37,896 bases of DNA. Source: Bacillota bacterium. GTDB lineage: Bacteria > Bacillota > Clostridia > Monoglobales > Firm-18. Where the stretch lies: positions 1-37,896 of the forward strand of contig JALOAJ010000024.1 of the NCBI GenBank assembly GCA_023228885.1, read 5' to 3'. The notes under the pieces were generated by a model, which saw only the letters and a program-made list of their open reading frames with translations, was not told where the DNA came from and did not search any database. Every line of letters begins with the position of its first letter. Position 1 is the first letter of the stretch. Made by a program: the position numbers and the translations under genes. Below are positions 15,546 to 22,226 of this stretch, in pieces.

Positions 15546-16715
15546 ATGTTTAAAAAAACAAAAAAATGGCTTTACATTATAACTGCCGTAACTTTAGTTT
15601 TTTACGGTTTGCATTATATTATCCCAAACCATATTATTTTGTTCGAGGGCGAAAAATTTAACGCAGGCCCGATTCTTAATAATATATCCAACACCGAAGG
15701 AAAGCAGCAAATACGACTGTTCGGCATTATGCCGGTTAAAACGGTTTATATAGATGTTATAAAAAACACCGCCCTTATACCAAGCGGTAAAACGGTGGGA
15801 ATTAAAATTAATATAAACGGTGTGATGGTTGTTTCCTTTTCCTCAATCAGGGGTGCAGACGGAAAAAAATATCTGCCGGCGCAAAAGGCAGGTATTAAAA
15901 AAGGCGATGTTATATTAAAGGTGAACAATTTTGAAGTATCATCCGTGCCGCAGCTTGTTTCGCAATTAAAAGCATCCGGCGAAAACGAGTTGACCTTTTT
16001 GGTCGACAGGGATGGAAAGCAAATAAATGTCGAAGTAAAACCAATTATATCAAAAGATGACAACGAAACCAAAATAGGCGCATGGGTTCGCGAAAGTTCT
16101 TCGGGAATCGGCACCATAACATATATAAACCCTGCCGATGGCTCGTTTGGCGCGTTAGGTCACGGTATTTCGGATTTAGACACAAAAAAGCTTATACCCG
16201 CAGTAGGCGGCGATATTTTAAACTCAAACATTCAAAGCGTTAAAAAAGGTAATCGCGGCAACCCGGGCGAGCTTAGGGGGAGCTTTTCGATGACATCAAA
16301 AATCGGAACAGTTAAAATGAATACCGATAACGGTGTTTTCGGCATATTAACCGCAATGCCGCAAACCGACTTTTCGCCGCTCCCCGTTGCGCCCCGGTCG
16401 CAAGTTGTGCAAGGCGCCGCTTACATTCTTTCAAATATTGAGGGTGAAACGGTAAAAAAATACTCAATAAACATTGAAAATGTTCTGCAAACATCTTTCG
16501 ACAATAAAGGAATTATAATTAAAATTACCGATGACGAGCTTATCAAAAAAACCGGCGGCATAGTGCAAGGAATGAGCGGCAGTCCAATCATTCAAAACGA
16601 ACATATAGTGGGCGCTGTTACGCATGTGTTTATTAACGACCCGGTTCGAGGCTATGCAACATTTATGGATGTAATGCTAAATGGGGCGTCGTCATTAAAG
16701 GATGAAATTTTTTAA
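15546..16715 (+). CDS. spoIVB: SpoIVB serine peptidase (forespore-to-mother-cell sigma-K checkpoint)
   Basis: A 389-residue SpoIVB peptidase. It has one N-terminal membrane helix (about 8-26), a PDZ domain (about 95-175; PAQKAGIKKGDVILKVNNFEV) and the S55 peptidase domain. The catalytic His206 is in GALGHGISD and the catalytic Ser344 in GMSGSPI; both are intact. In Bacillus the forespore makes SpoIVB, which is secreted into the intermembrane space and cleaves SpoIVFA to switch on SpoIVFB and sigma-K, and also cuts SpoIIQ. Many clostridia lack SpoIVFA/B yet retain SpoIVB next to spo0A, as here, so its substrate in this organism is open. ATG start with AGGGGG upstream. A region with inverted repeats separates it from spo0A. 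Confidence 0.96.
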   Translation: MFKKTKKWLYIITAVTLVFYGLHYIIPNHIILFEGEKFNAGPILNNISNTEGKQQIRLFGIMPVKTVYIDVIKNTALIPSGKTVGIKININGVMVVSFSSIRGADGKKYLPAQKAGIKKGDVILKVNNFEVSSVPQLVSQLKASGENELTFLVDRDGKQINVEVKPIISKDDNETKIGAWVRESSSGIGTITYINPADGSFGALGHGISDLDTKKLIPAVGGDILNSNIQSVKKGNRGNPGELRGSFSMTSKIGTVKMNTDNGVFGILTAMPQTDFSPLPVAPRSQVVQGAAYILSNIEGETVKKYSINIENVLQTSFDNKGIIIKITDDELIKKTGGIVQGMSGSPIIQNEHIVGAVTHVFINDPVRGYATFMDVMLNGASSLKDEIF

Positions 16716-16754
16716 ACTCCAAATAACAACAAATTCAATTAAAATATCCCGCCG

Positions 16755-16805
16755 TTTTGGTGCTTTATACCAAAAATTGTATTTAGAAAAGATTTTTTGA
16801 AATCT
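16755..16805. repeat. Two inverted repeats upstream of the spo0A promoter
   Basis: TTTTGGT (16755-16761) is repeated inverted as ACCAAAA (16769-16775) with a seven-base loop. AGATTT (16790-16795) is repeated inverted as AAATCT (16800-16805), ending four bases before the spo0A -35. The first may be a weak spoIVB terminator, the second an operator; neither has a strong T-run. Confidence 0.5.
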
Positions 16806-16808
16806 AAC

Positions 16809-16837
16809 TTGCAATTTTTACCATTATGTATTATAAT
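16809..16837 (+). promoter_or_regulatory. SigA-type promoter of spo0A
   Basis: TTGCAA (16809-16814) and a perfect TATAAT (16832-16837) are 17 bases apart. Transcription would start near 16844, giving a leader of under 30 bases. I found no 0A box (TGTCGAA) or SigH element nearby. Confidence 0.75.
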
Positions 16838-16871
16838 ACCATTGTATAAATAAATATTGGGAGGGATATGT

Positions 16872-17678
16872 TTGAACAGAATAAAATTGGTAATTGCGGA
16901 TGACAGCAAAGATTTTTGCAGGATAATGAGAGATTTTGTAGCCACAGTCCCTGAAATAGAGCTCGTCGGAATGGCTACCGACGGGCTTATCACACTTGAA
17001 ATTGTCAATTCTAAAAAGCCTGATGTGTTATTACTTGATAATGTTATGCCCTTTTTAGATGGATTGAGTGTTCTAACACGCCTTAACAAAAGCGGGTTAA
17101 AAGAAAATTTGAAGGTAATAATGATAAGCGGCAGTTTGTCCGATGATTTTGTAATTAACGCAAGTAGGCTCGGGGCAGATTATATTATGTCAAGAAGGAT
17201 GAGCGCCGATGAGATAATAAACAAAATAAAAATGGTTATGGAAAAACCGGATGCCGACAGGCTTTATCCCGATGTTAACCTTTCTTCAAGAAGACAATAC
17301 GAACCGGGCAGAAAAATGTCAACAGATATCGAAAAAACGGTAACAACCGTGATACATGAAATAGGCGTCCCGGCGCACATAAAGGGCTACACTTATTTAC
17401 GCGAGGCAATTATGCTTGTGCTAAAGGATACCGACCTTATAAACTCCATTACAAAACAGCTTTACCCTTCGGTTGCGAAAAAGCACAACACATCTTCAAG
17501 CAGGGTAGAGCGCGCAATCCGACACGCCATTGAGGTGGCGTGGGATAGGGGCGACACCGAAACGCTTAACAACCTTTTTGGGTTTACCATCAATCAAAAC
17601 AAAGGAAAGCCGACAAACAGCGAGTTTATTGCCATGATTTCAGATAAATTGCGGCTTGAAATGAAAAGCATAGGATAG
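16872..17678 (+). CDS. spo0A: Stage 0 sporulation protein A, master response regulator
   Basis: Starting at TTG 16872 gives 268 residues, the usual length; GGGAGG at 16859-16864 sits seven bases upstream, and a TTG at 16857 is rejected because it overlaps that site. The receiver domain has acidic pocket residues in IADDS, phospho-acceptor Asp56 in LLLDNVMP (same number as Bacillus), MISGS and a Lys position replaced in YIMSRRM (usually a conserved Lys in receivers; here the segment reads SRRM). The C-terminal domain (about 150-268) carries the sigma-A contact and recognition helix region with HNTSSSRVERAIRHAIEVAWDRG, then LNNLFGFT. It governs entry into sporulation. spoIVB lies just upstream, the normal pairing; dnaA downstream is not normal. 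Confidence 0.97.
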   Translation: MNRIKLVIADDSKDFCRIMRDFVATVPEIELVGMATDGLITLEIVNSKKPDVLLLDNVMPFLDGLSVLTRLNKSGLKENLKVIMISGSLSDDFVINASRLGADYIMSRRMSADEIINKIKMVMEKPDADRLYPDVNLSSRRQYEPGRKMSTDIEKTVTTVIHEIGVPAHIKGYTYLREAIMLVLKDTDLINSITKQLYPSVAKKHNTSSSRVERAIRHAIEVAWDRGDTETLNNLFGFTINQNKGKPTNSEFIAMISDKLRLEMKSIG

Positions 17679-17699
17679 ATAAACAAAATAATCGAAGAT

Positions 17700-17734
17700 A
17701 AAAGGGACAGTTTTCACAGACTCGTCCCTTTTTT
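17700..17734 (+). terminator. Rho-independent terminator after spo0A
   Basis: A nine-pair stem AAAAGGGAC (17700-17708) with GTCCCTTTT (17724-17732) closes a 15-base loop and continues into a T-run. It separates spo0A from the dnaA promoter. Confidence 0.88.
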
Positions 17735-17756
17735 ATGTAAATTAAAATAAAATCTA

Positions 17757-17785
17757 TTGAAAAACCTTTTGATTTTTGTTATAAT
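17757..17785 (+). promoter_or_regulatory. SigA promoter of dnaA
   Basis: TTGAAA (17757-17762) and a perfect TATAAT (17780-17785) are 17 bases apart, with an extended -10 TGT. The resulting leader before dnaA is about 140 bases. Confidence 0.8.
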
Positions 17786-17822
17786 AGCATAGGGTCATAT
17801 TATAAAGCTAAACTTTTAAAAA

Positions 17823-17870
17823 AGCGGCAAGACAGCCGCTGTAAATATTGTGAGCATGGGCTCAAAATAT
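17823..17870. repeat. Two hairpins in the dnaA leader
   Basis: AGCGGC (17823-17828) and GCCGCT (17835-17840) form a six-pair stem. Then ATATT-G-TGAGC (17845-17855) and GCTCA-A-AATAT (17860-17870) form a ten-pair stem with one mismatch and an ATGG loop. No DnaA box is seen in this leader. The 17679-17934 gap otherwise holds only the terminator, promoter and ribosome site described separately. Confidence 0.6.
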
Positions 17871-17934
17871 CATATTTTTAACATCATAAGCTGTTACAAT
17901 TTTTATTATTGCCCGAAAGGTTGAGATATTTGTA

Positions 17935-19254
17935 ATGAAAACTGCCACAGAACTTTGGGAAGCGGCCATCCCGTACATTAAAAAAAATGTGTCTTCCACC
18001 GGTTTTGCAACCGCATTTACCAAGGTGTCTCCTTTTAACATCATTGACAACACCCTTATTATATCGGTAAATCATGATGTTTACAGGGATATGCTTGAAA
18101 TGTACCGGGAGGTTATTCAAGACGCTATCGCTGTTGTAAACGGGCAAACCATGCATATTGATATTGTTACAGAAGGCAGTTTAACAAAAAGCAATAAGCA
18201 AAAAAACGCCAATTTAAAAGCAGGCGGGCTTTTAAATCCAAAATTCACCTTTGAAACCTTTATAATAGGCAACAACAATGAATTTGCATGCGCGGCCGCA
18301 TTCAACATAACCACCGGCGCCGTTTCGGATTTGTATAACCCTCTTTTAATTTACGGAGGCAGCGGGTTGGGAAAAACACATCTGCTGCATGCGGTGGGCA
18401 ACTCTATACTTGACCAAAACCCGGCGGCTAATGTATTATATGTTACTGCCGAAAAATTTATGAACAGTTTTATAGAAGCGATAAGAAACGAAACAAACAA
18501 AGCCTTTCGTGAAAAGTTTCGCTCAATTGATGTGCTGCTGCTTGATGATATACAGTTTTTTGCCGGAAAAGACGGAACACAAGAGGAGTTTTTCCACACT
18601 TTTAACGAGCTTATCAGTAATAATAAACAAATAATGATGACTTCGGACCGTCCGCCAAAAGACATATATCCCCTTGAAGAACGCCTCCGAACACGCCTTT
18701 CGGGCGGGCTGACGGCAGACATAAAACCGCCCGACTACGAAACAAGGATTGCTATTTTGCAGGCAAAGGTGCAAACAGCTAAAATTGACATTCCCGACGA
18801 AATCTTTGACCTTGTTGCGCAACAGGTAAAATCAAATATAAGGGAGCTTGAAGGCGCAATACGAACAATTGTGGCATATGGCGAAATCAGTAAAAAGGAT
18901 ATTGGAATTGAAACGGCAAATAGAATTTTAAACGATTATTTTTCCACATCGCAAAAAAGAAAAATTGATGCCGACTACATAATAAAGCAAGTTGAAAGTT
19001 TTTTCAATTTAAATGACGATGACATTAAAAGCAGCCGCCGAAGTAAAGAATTTGTATACCCGCGGCAAATAGCTATGTATATATGCAGGGAGCTTACGCA
19101 GCTCTCTTTCCCCGAAATCGGCAAGGAGTTTGGCGGACGCGACCATTCAACCGTCATCCATTCCATTAAAAAAATTAAAACCGAAATGGAAAAGGACTTA
19201 GACACGATGAAAACAATTAACAACCTTATTAAAAACATAAAAAACCTTGAGTGA
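17935..19254 (+). CDS. dnaA: Chromosomal replication initiator DnaA
   Basis: The 439-residue initiator has the four DnaA domains: domain I (about 1-80; ELWEAAIPYIKKNVSSTGFATAF), a short linker, the AAA+ domain III (about 100-320) with Walker A YGGSGLGKTHLLHAVG (Lys near 146), Walker B LLLDDIQFFAGKDGTQEEFFHTFN and sensor/arginine-finger regions (RLRTRLSGGLTADI), and domain IV DNA binding (about 330-439) with the DnaA-box signature GGRDHSTVIHSIKKI. It unwinds oriC and loads the helicase. The ribosome site GAAAGG is 14 bases from the ATG, unusually far; a TTG-AGA-TAT-TTG-TAA mini-ORF fills the gap. Its own promoter follows the spo0A terminator. oriC lies just downstream. Confidence 0.98.
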   Translation: MKTATELWEAAIPYIKKNVSSTGFATAFTKVSPFNIIDNTLIISVNHDVYRDMLEMYREVIQDAIAVVNGQTMHIDIVTEGSLTKSNKQKNANLKAGGLLNPKFTFETFIIGNNNEFACAAAFNITTGAVSDLYNPLLIYGGSGLGKTHLLHAVGNSILDQNPAANVLYVTAEKFMNSFIEAIRNETNKAFREKFRSIDVLLLDDIQFFAGKDGTQEEFFHTFNELISNNKQIMMTSDRPPKDIYPLEERLRTRLSGGLTADIKPPDYETRIAILQAKVQTAKIDIPDEIFDLVAQQVKSNIRELEGAIRTIVAYGEISKKDIGIETANRILNDYFSTSQKRKIDADYIIKQVESFFNLNDDDIKSSRRSKEFVYPRQIAMYICRELTQLSFPEIGKEFGGRDHSTVIHSIKKIKTEMEKDLDTMKTINNLIKNIKNLE

Positions 19255-19562
19255 TATTTATCCACAAAGTTTTACTTATCAACAGTTGATTTTATGTTGA
19301 AGCATGTTGATGTTTTTTTATCTTAAAAAATCGTGTTGATAGCGTTTATATTATATATTTTTTAAACACATTTTTAAACAATCGGTTTTGCTGTGATATA
19401 TATTAACTTATGTTTTATCCACAGTTTGAACAACACCTATTACTACTACTGCTAAATATTATATACTATCTCTAAAGCTATGCCGCATTGCAATTATTTT
19501 TGTAGATAGCTTGTGTATAAAAATAAACTTTTAAATGGTTTAGAAAGGCTGATGATTAAATT
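19255..19562. other. oriC: oriC (dnaA-dnaN intergenic origin)
   Basis: This 308-base gap has no gene. It holds DnaA boxes on the + strand at 19258-19266 (TTATCCACA), 19276-19284 (TTATCAACA) and 19415-19423 (TTATCCACA), and on the - strand at 19334-19342 (CTATCAACA) and 19512-19520 (TTATACACA). AT-rich blocks lie at about 19344-19380 and 19454-19470. A DnaA-trio tract (19437-19454) follows the 19415 box by 13 bases. Position between dnaA and dnaN is the standard Firmicute origin site. Activity is inferred, not shown. Confidence 0.88.
19437..19454 (-). other. DnaA-trio tract of the basal unwinding system
   Basis: On the - strand the tract reads TAG-CAG-TAG-TAG-TAA-TAG, six in-phase triplets, five of which fit the TAG/TAA DnaA-trio pattern. 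It sits between a perfect DnaA box (19415-19423) and an AT-rich stretch, as in the Bacillus origin, where trios guide DnaA onto single strands. Confidence 0.75.
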
Positions 19563-20687
19563 ATGAAAATAACATGCAACACAACAGCACTTACCGAAGC
19601 GGTGAATATAGTTCAAAAAGCAGTTGCAAGCCGTTCAACTTTGCCCGTTTTGGAAGGTATTTTGCTAAAAGCCTCCGAAGGCAAGGTAACGCTCACCGGA
19701 AACGATCTTGAAATAGGCATTGAATGCGCTATCGATGCGCAAATTGCATCGGAGGGCGGAGTTGTTGTAAATTCAAGCTTGTTTGGCAATGCGGTGCGTA
19801 AGCTTTCTGCCGAGTTGGTTTTAATAGAAATGGGTTCAAACAACATTGTAAAAATTAAAAGCGGCGGCTCTGAAATAACCCTCACCGGAATAAATGCAGG
19901 GGAATTTCCCGAGATACCAAAGTTTGAAACGGAATATGATATAGTTTTAACGCAAAGGGAAATTAAAAAGCTTATTCGTCACACCATTTTTGCTGTTGGC
20001 ACCAGCGAGGCAAAGCTGATTTTAACAGGTTGCTTGTTAGAGGCGGCGGAAAACAATGTAAACATGGTTGCCATTGACGGATTTAGGCTTGCGCTCAAAA
20101 AAATATCAACGGAAAAGGCAAGCGTCAGTGGTTATTTGGGGGATGTTGGCATTGTAATCCCTTCTAAAACGCTCAAAGAAATAAATAACATAGCGGACGA
20201 ATCAGACGATAATGTGATTATAAGATGCTCTCAGAAAAACATTAGATTTGAATTTGGCAATGTTATTATGACTTCTCGGCTTTTAGAAGGCGATTTTATA
20301 GATTACAAAAAAATAATTCCGACAGAATGGAGTACAAAAGTTAAGGCGGATTTAAAGGCTTTGTCAGATGCCGTTGACCGCGCATCGGTTGTTATCACAA
20401 GTGAAATAAACAAAAGCCCGCTTTGCCTCACCATTGCGGAAAATACAATTAAAATTACTTGCGAAACAAGCTCGGGCAAAACAGAGGAATTTGTTCCCGT
20501 TCAAACAGAAGGAAATGATTTGGAAATTGGGTTTAATAATAAGTATCTTTTAGATGCGTTAAAAAATGCCGAGGGGGAAGAAGTTTTTCTTCAGTTTACA
20601 GGGCCTGTAAACCCGTGCCTTATAACACCGCTGGAGGGCGACAGTTATAAATTCATTGTGTTGCCTGTTAGGCTTAGGACAGAATAA
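19563..20687 (+). CDS. dnaN: DNA polymerase III beta subunit (sliding clamp)
   Basis: A 374-residue clamp made of three similar domains. It begins MKITCNTTALTEAVNIVQKAVASRSTLPVLEGILL in the usual way, has GNDLEIGIEC and NAGEFPEIP in domain 1, FAVGTSEAKLILTGCLLEA and AIDGFRLAL in domain 2, and the C-terminal GPVNPCLITPLEGDSYKFIVLPVR that lines the clamp and forms the partner-binding pocket. It tethers polymerase to DNA and recruits repair factors. Like dnaA its GAAAGG ribosome site is 14 bases upstream, with an ATG-ATT-AAA-TTA-TGA mini-ORF overlapping the start. yaaA, recF and remB follow closely as in other Firmicutes. Confidence 0.97.
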   Translation: MKITCNTTALTEAVNIVQKAVASRSTLPVLEGILLKASEGKVTLTGNDLEIGIECAIDAQIASEGGVVVNSSLFGNAVRKLSAELVLIEMGSNNIVKIKSGGSEITLTGINAGEFPEIPKFETEYDIVLTQREIKKLIRHTIFAVGTSEAKLILTGCLLEAAENNVNMVAIDGFRLALKKISTEKASVSGYLGDVGIVIPSKTLKEINNIADESDDNVIIRCSQKNIRFEFGNVIMTSRLLEGDFIDYKKIIPTEWSTKVKADLKALSDAVDRASVVITSEINKSPLCLTIAENTIKITCETSSGKTEEFVPVQTEGNDLEIGFNNKYLLDALKNAEGEEVFLQFTGPVNPCLITPLEGDSYKFIVLPVRLRTE

Positions 20688-20691
20688 TAAC

Positions 20692-20904
20692 ATGAAAAAG
20701 AAAAATATAGTCATCAAGGATAAATATATAAAGCTTGACCAACTTTTAAAGTTTGTGGGGGAAGCCTCAAGCGGAGCGGAAGCGAAATATTTGATTAAAA
20801 CAGAAGAAATTTTACTAAACGGGAAAAGGGTTAACCAACGGGGAAAAAAGATTTGCCCGGGTGATGTTGTGGTTTTTAGGGAGACGGAAATTAATGTTTG
20901 TTGA
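20692..20904 (+). CDS. yaaA: S4-domain RNA-binding protein YaaA
   Basis: With ATG at 20692 the protein has 70 residues, nearly all of it one S4 RNA-binding domain: IKLDQLLKFVGEASSGAEAKYLIKTEEILLNGKRVNQRGKKICPGDVV. This is the small YaaA/YbcJ type found between dnaN and recF in Firmicutes, probably binding structured rRNA or tRNA; its exact role is unknown. The frame extends upstream to 20656 inside dnaN, but that would give a non-homologous tail. The start is four bases after the dnaN stop, with only a weak AGGAC ribosome site. It overlaps recF by 11 bases. Confidence 0.92.
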   Translation: MKKKNIVIKDKYIKLDQLLKFVGEASSGAEAKYLIKTEEILLNGKRVNQRGKKICPGDVVVFRETEINVC

Positions 20905-21985
20905 CGAAATTTCTATGAAAGATTTTCGCAACTATGCGCAAGGCGGCATATCGTTTTCTAAAGGCGTTAACATCATATACGGCGCAAATGCAATGGGTAA
21001 AACAAATATATTAGAAGCAATTTTTCTCATTTGTTATGCGCGTTCGCACAGGTATGCCCGAGAAAATGAAATGATAAGGCATGGCAGCAGCCAAGCAAGC
21101 ATAAGGGCAAAATTTAATTCCCATGGGCGCAGTTTCGAAGGTGAAATAAAGCTTTTTCCAAATGAAAAAAAGCAAATAAAAATGAACGGAATTTCAATTA
21201 AAAAAACAAGCGACCTCATGGGATACCTAAATGCCGTTATGTTTTGCCCGGAGGATTTGCGAATAATAAAAGGCGCCCCCCGGGAGCGTCGTAGGGTGAT
21301 GGATTTTGGCATATGCCAAATCAGTAAAAAATATTTTTATTCCCTTTCGCAATATATAAAGGTTATTGAACAGCGCAACAAGCTGTTGAAAGAAAACCCG
21401 ACGGATGATTCGCTTTGGGTGTGGAACGAAAAGCTTTTAAAACACGGCAGCGACATAATTTGCATGAGAAAATCGTTTTTAGACCTAATTAAAAACCATG
21501 CGGCGTCGGTGCAAAAAGAAATGAGCGGCGAAAACCTTGATATAATTTATAAAAGCAGCGTTGACATTAAAGATTTTTCAAGCGCAGAAGCTATAAATGA
21601 GCAATTTGAAAGGGAACTAAAAAGGAATATCGAAAGGGAAAAGGCGTTTGGAACATCCCTTGTAGGGCCGCATCGAGATGATTTTGAAGTTTTTATAAAC
21701 GAAAAAGAGGCTAAAATTTACGGCTCTCAAGGGCAGCAGCGAACAGCGGCATTGGCTTTAAAAATTGGGCAGCTTCTTTTGATAAAGGAAAAAACGAGCC
21801 AACCGCCGATTTTGCTTTTAGACGATGTCTTTTCAGAACTTGATGAAACGCGGCAAAGTTATTTGATAGACAAAATAAGCGGTATGCAGGTTATTATAAC
21901 TTGCACAGCCTTGCCGAAGCACAGCAAAGGGAAAAAAATAAAGATTGAGGATGTGGGCGGTAATGTATCTGCACTTGGGGGATAA
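20894..21985 (+). CDS. recF: DNA replication and repair protein RecF
   Basis: From ATG 20894 the protein has 363 residues, the family length. It is an SMC-like ABC ATPase that loads RecA at gaps. Motifs: N-terminal FVDEISMKDFRNYAQ, Walker A YGANAMGKTNILEAI (about 30-44), FCPEDLRIIKGAPRERRRVMD, the signature region GSQGQQRTAALALKIGQ, and Walker B PILLLDDVFSELDETRQSYL. Immediately before it, GGGAGACGGA serves as ribosome site. The longer frame from 20861 starts inside yaaA and is unlikely. Gene order dnaN-yaaA-recF-remB-gyrB-gyrA is the classic one. It overlaps remB by 23 bases. Confidence 0.96.
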   Translation: MFVDEISMKDFRNYAQGGISFSKGVNIIYGANAMGKTNILEAIFLICYARSHRYARENEMIRHGSSQASIRAKFNSHGRSFEGEIKLFPNEKKQIKMNGISIKKTSDLMGYLNAVMFCPEDLRIIKGAPRERRRVMDFGICQISKKYFYSLSQYIKVIEQRNKLLKENPTDDSLWVWNEKLLKHGSDIICMRKSFLDLIKNHAASVQKEMSGENLDIIYKSSVDIKDFSSAEAINEQFERELKRNIEREKAFGTSLVGPHRDDFEVFINEKEAKIYGSQGQQRTAALALKIGQLLLIKEKTSQPPILLLDDVFSELDETRQSYLIDKISGMQVIITCTALPKHSKGKKIKIEDVGGNVSALGG

Positions 21986-22226
21986 TACCGTAATAAGGGA
22001 AAAATCAATAATTTTAATTTTAGATTTAGAGGGCACAACCGTTTCGCGAAACACTCGTGAATTTTTAAAAAAAGCGCAGTCGGACGGCATTGTTAAAACA
22101 ATAACGGACGAGCTGCCAAAAACCGCAATAATTTGTGAGCAAGGCGGCGAAAAAGAGGTTTATATATCGCAAATTTCCGCAAGCACTTTGTTAAAGCGGT
22201 CTTGTAAAATGGAGGTTACTATTTAA
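21963..22226 (+). CDS. remB: RemB/YaaB family (DUF370) regulator
   Basis: From ATG 21963 the product has 87 residues and begins MYLHLGDNTVIREKSIILILDLE, matching Bacillus RemB (YaaB), which starts MYIHLGDD. The shared ending YISQISASTLLKRS corresponds to YYSPLSSSTLKKR in YaaB. RemA/RemB are small DNA-binding proteins; RemA activates matrix and osmoprotection genes, while RemB's role is less clear. Its location between recF and gyrB is the conserved one. Start chosen from homology; GAGGATGTGG lies just upstream inside recF. The stop shares one base with the gyrB start (TAATG). Confidence 0.9.
   Translation: MYLHLGDNTVIREKSIILILDLEGTTVSRNTREFLKKAQSDGIVKTITDELPKTAIICEQGGEKEVYISQISASTLLKRSCKMEVTI

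Noticed and set aside
16716..16871. Spo0A-binding boxes (TGTCGAA) controlling spo0A
   Set aside because: No exact or one-mismatch copy was convincing in the gap.
17679..17934. Second origin half (DnaA boxes) upstream of dnaA
   Set aside because: I found no sequence close to TTATCCACA on either strand there; only the promoter, hairpins and terminator.
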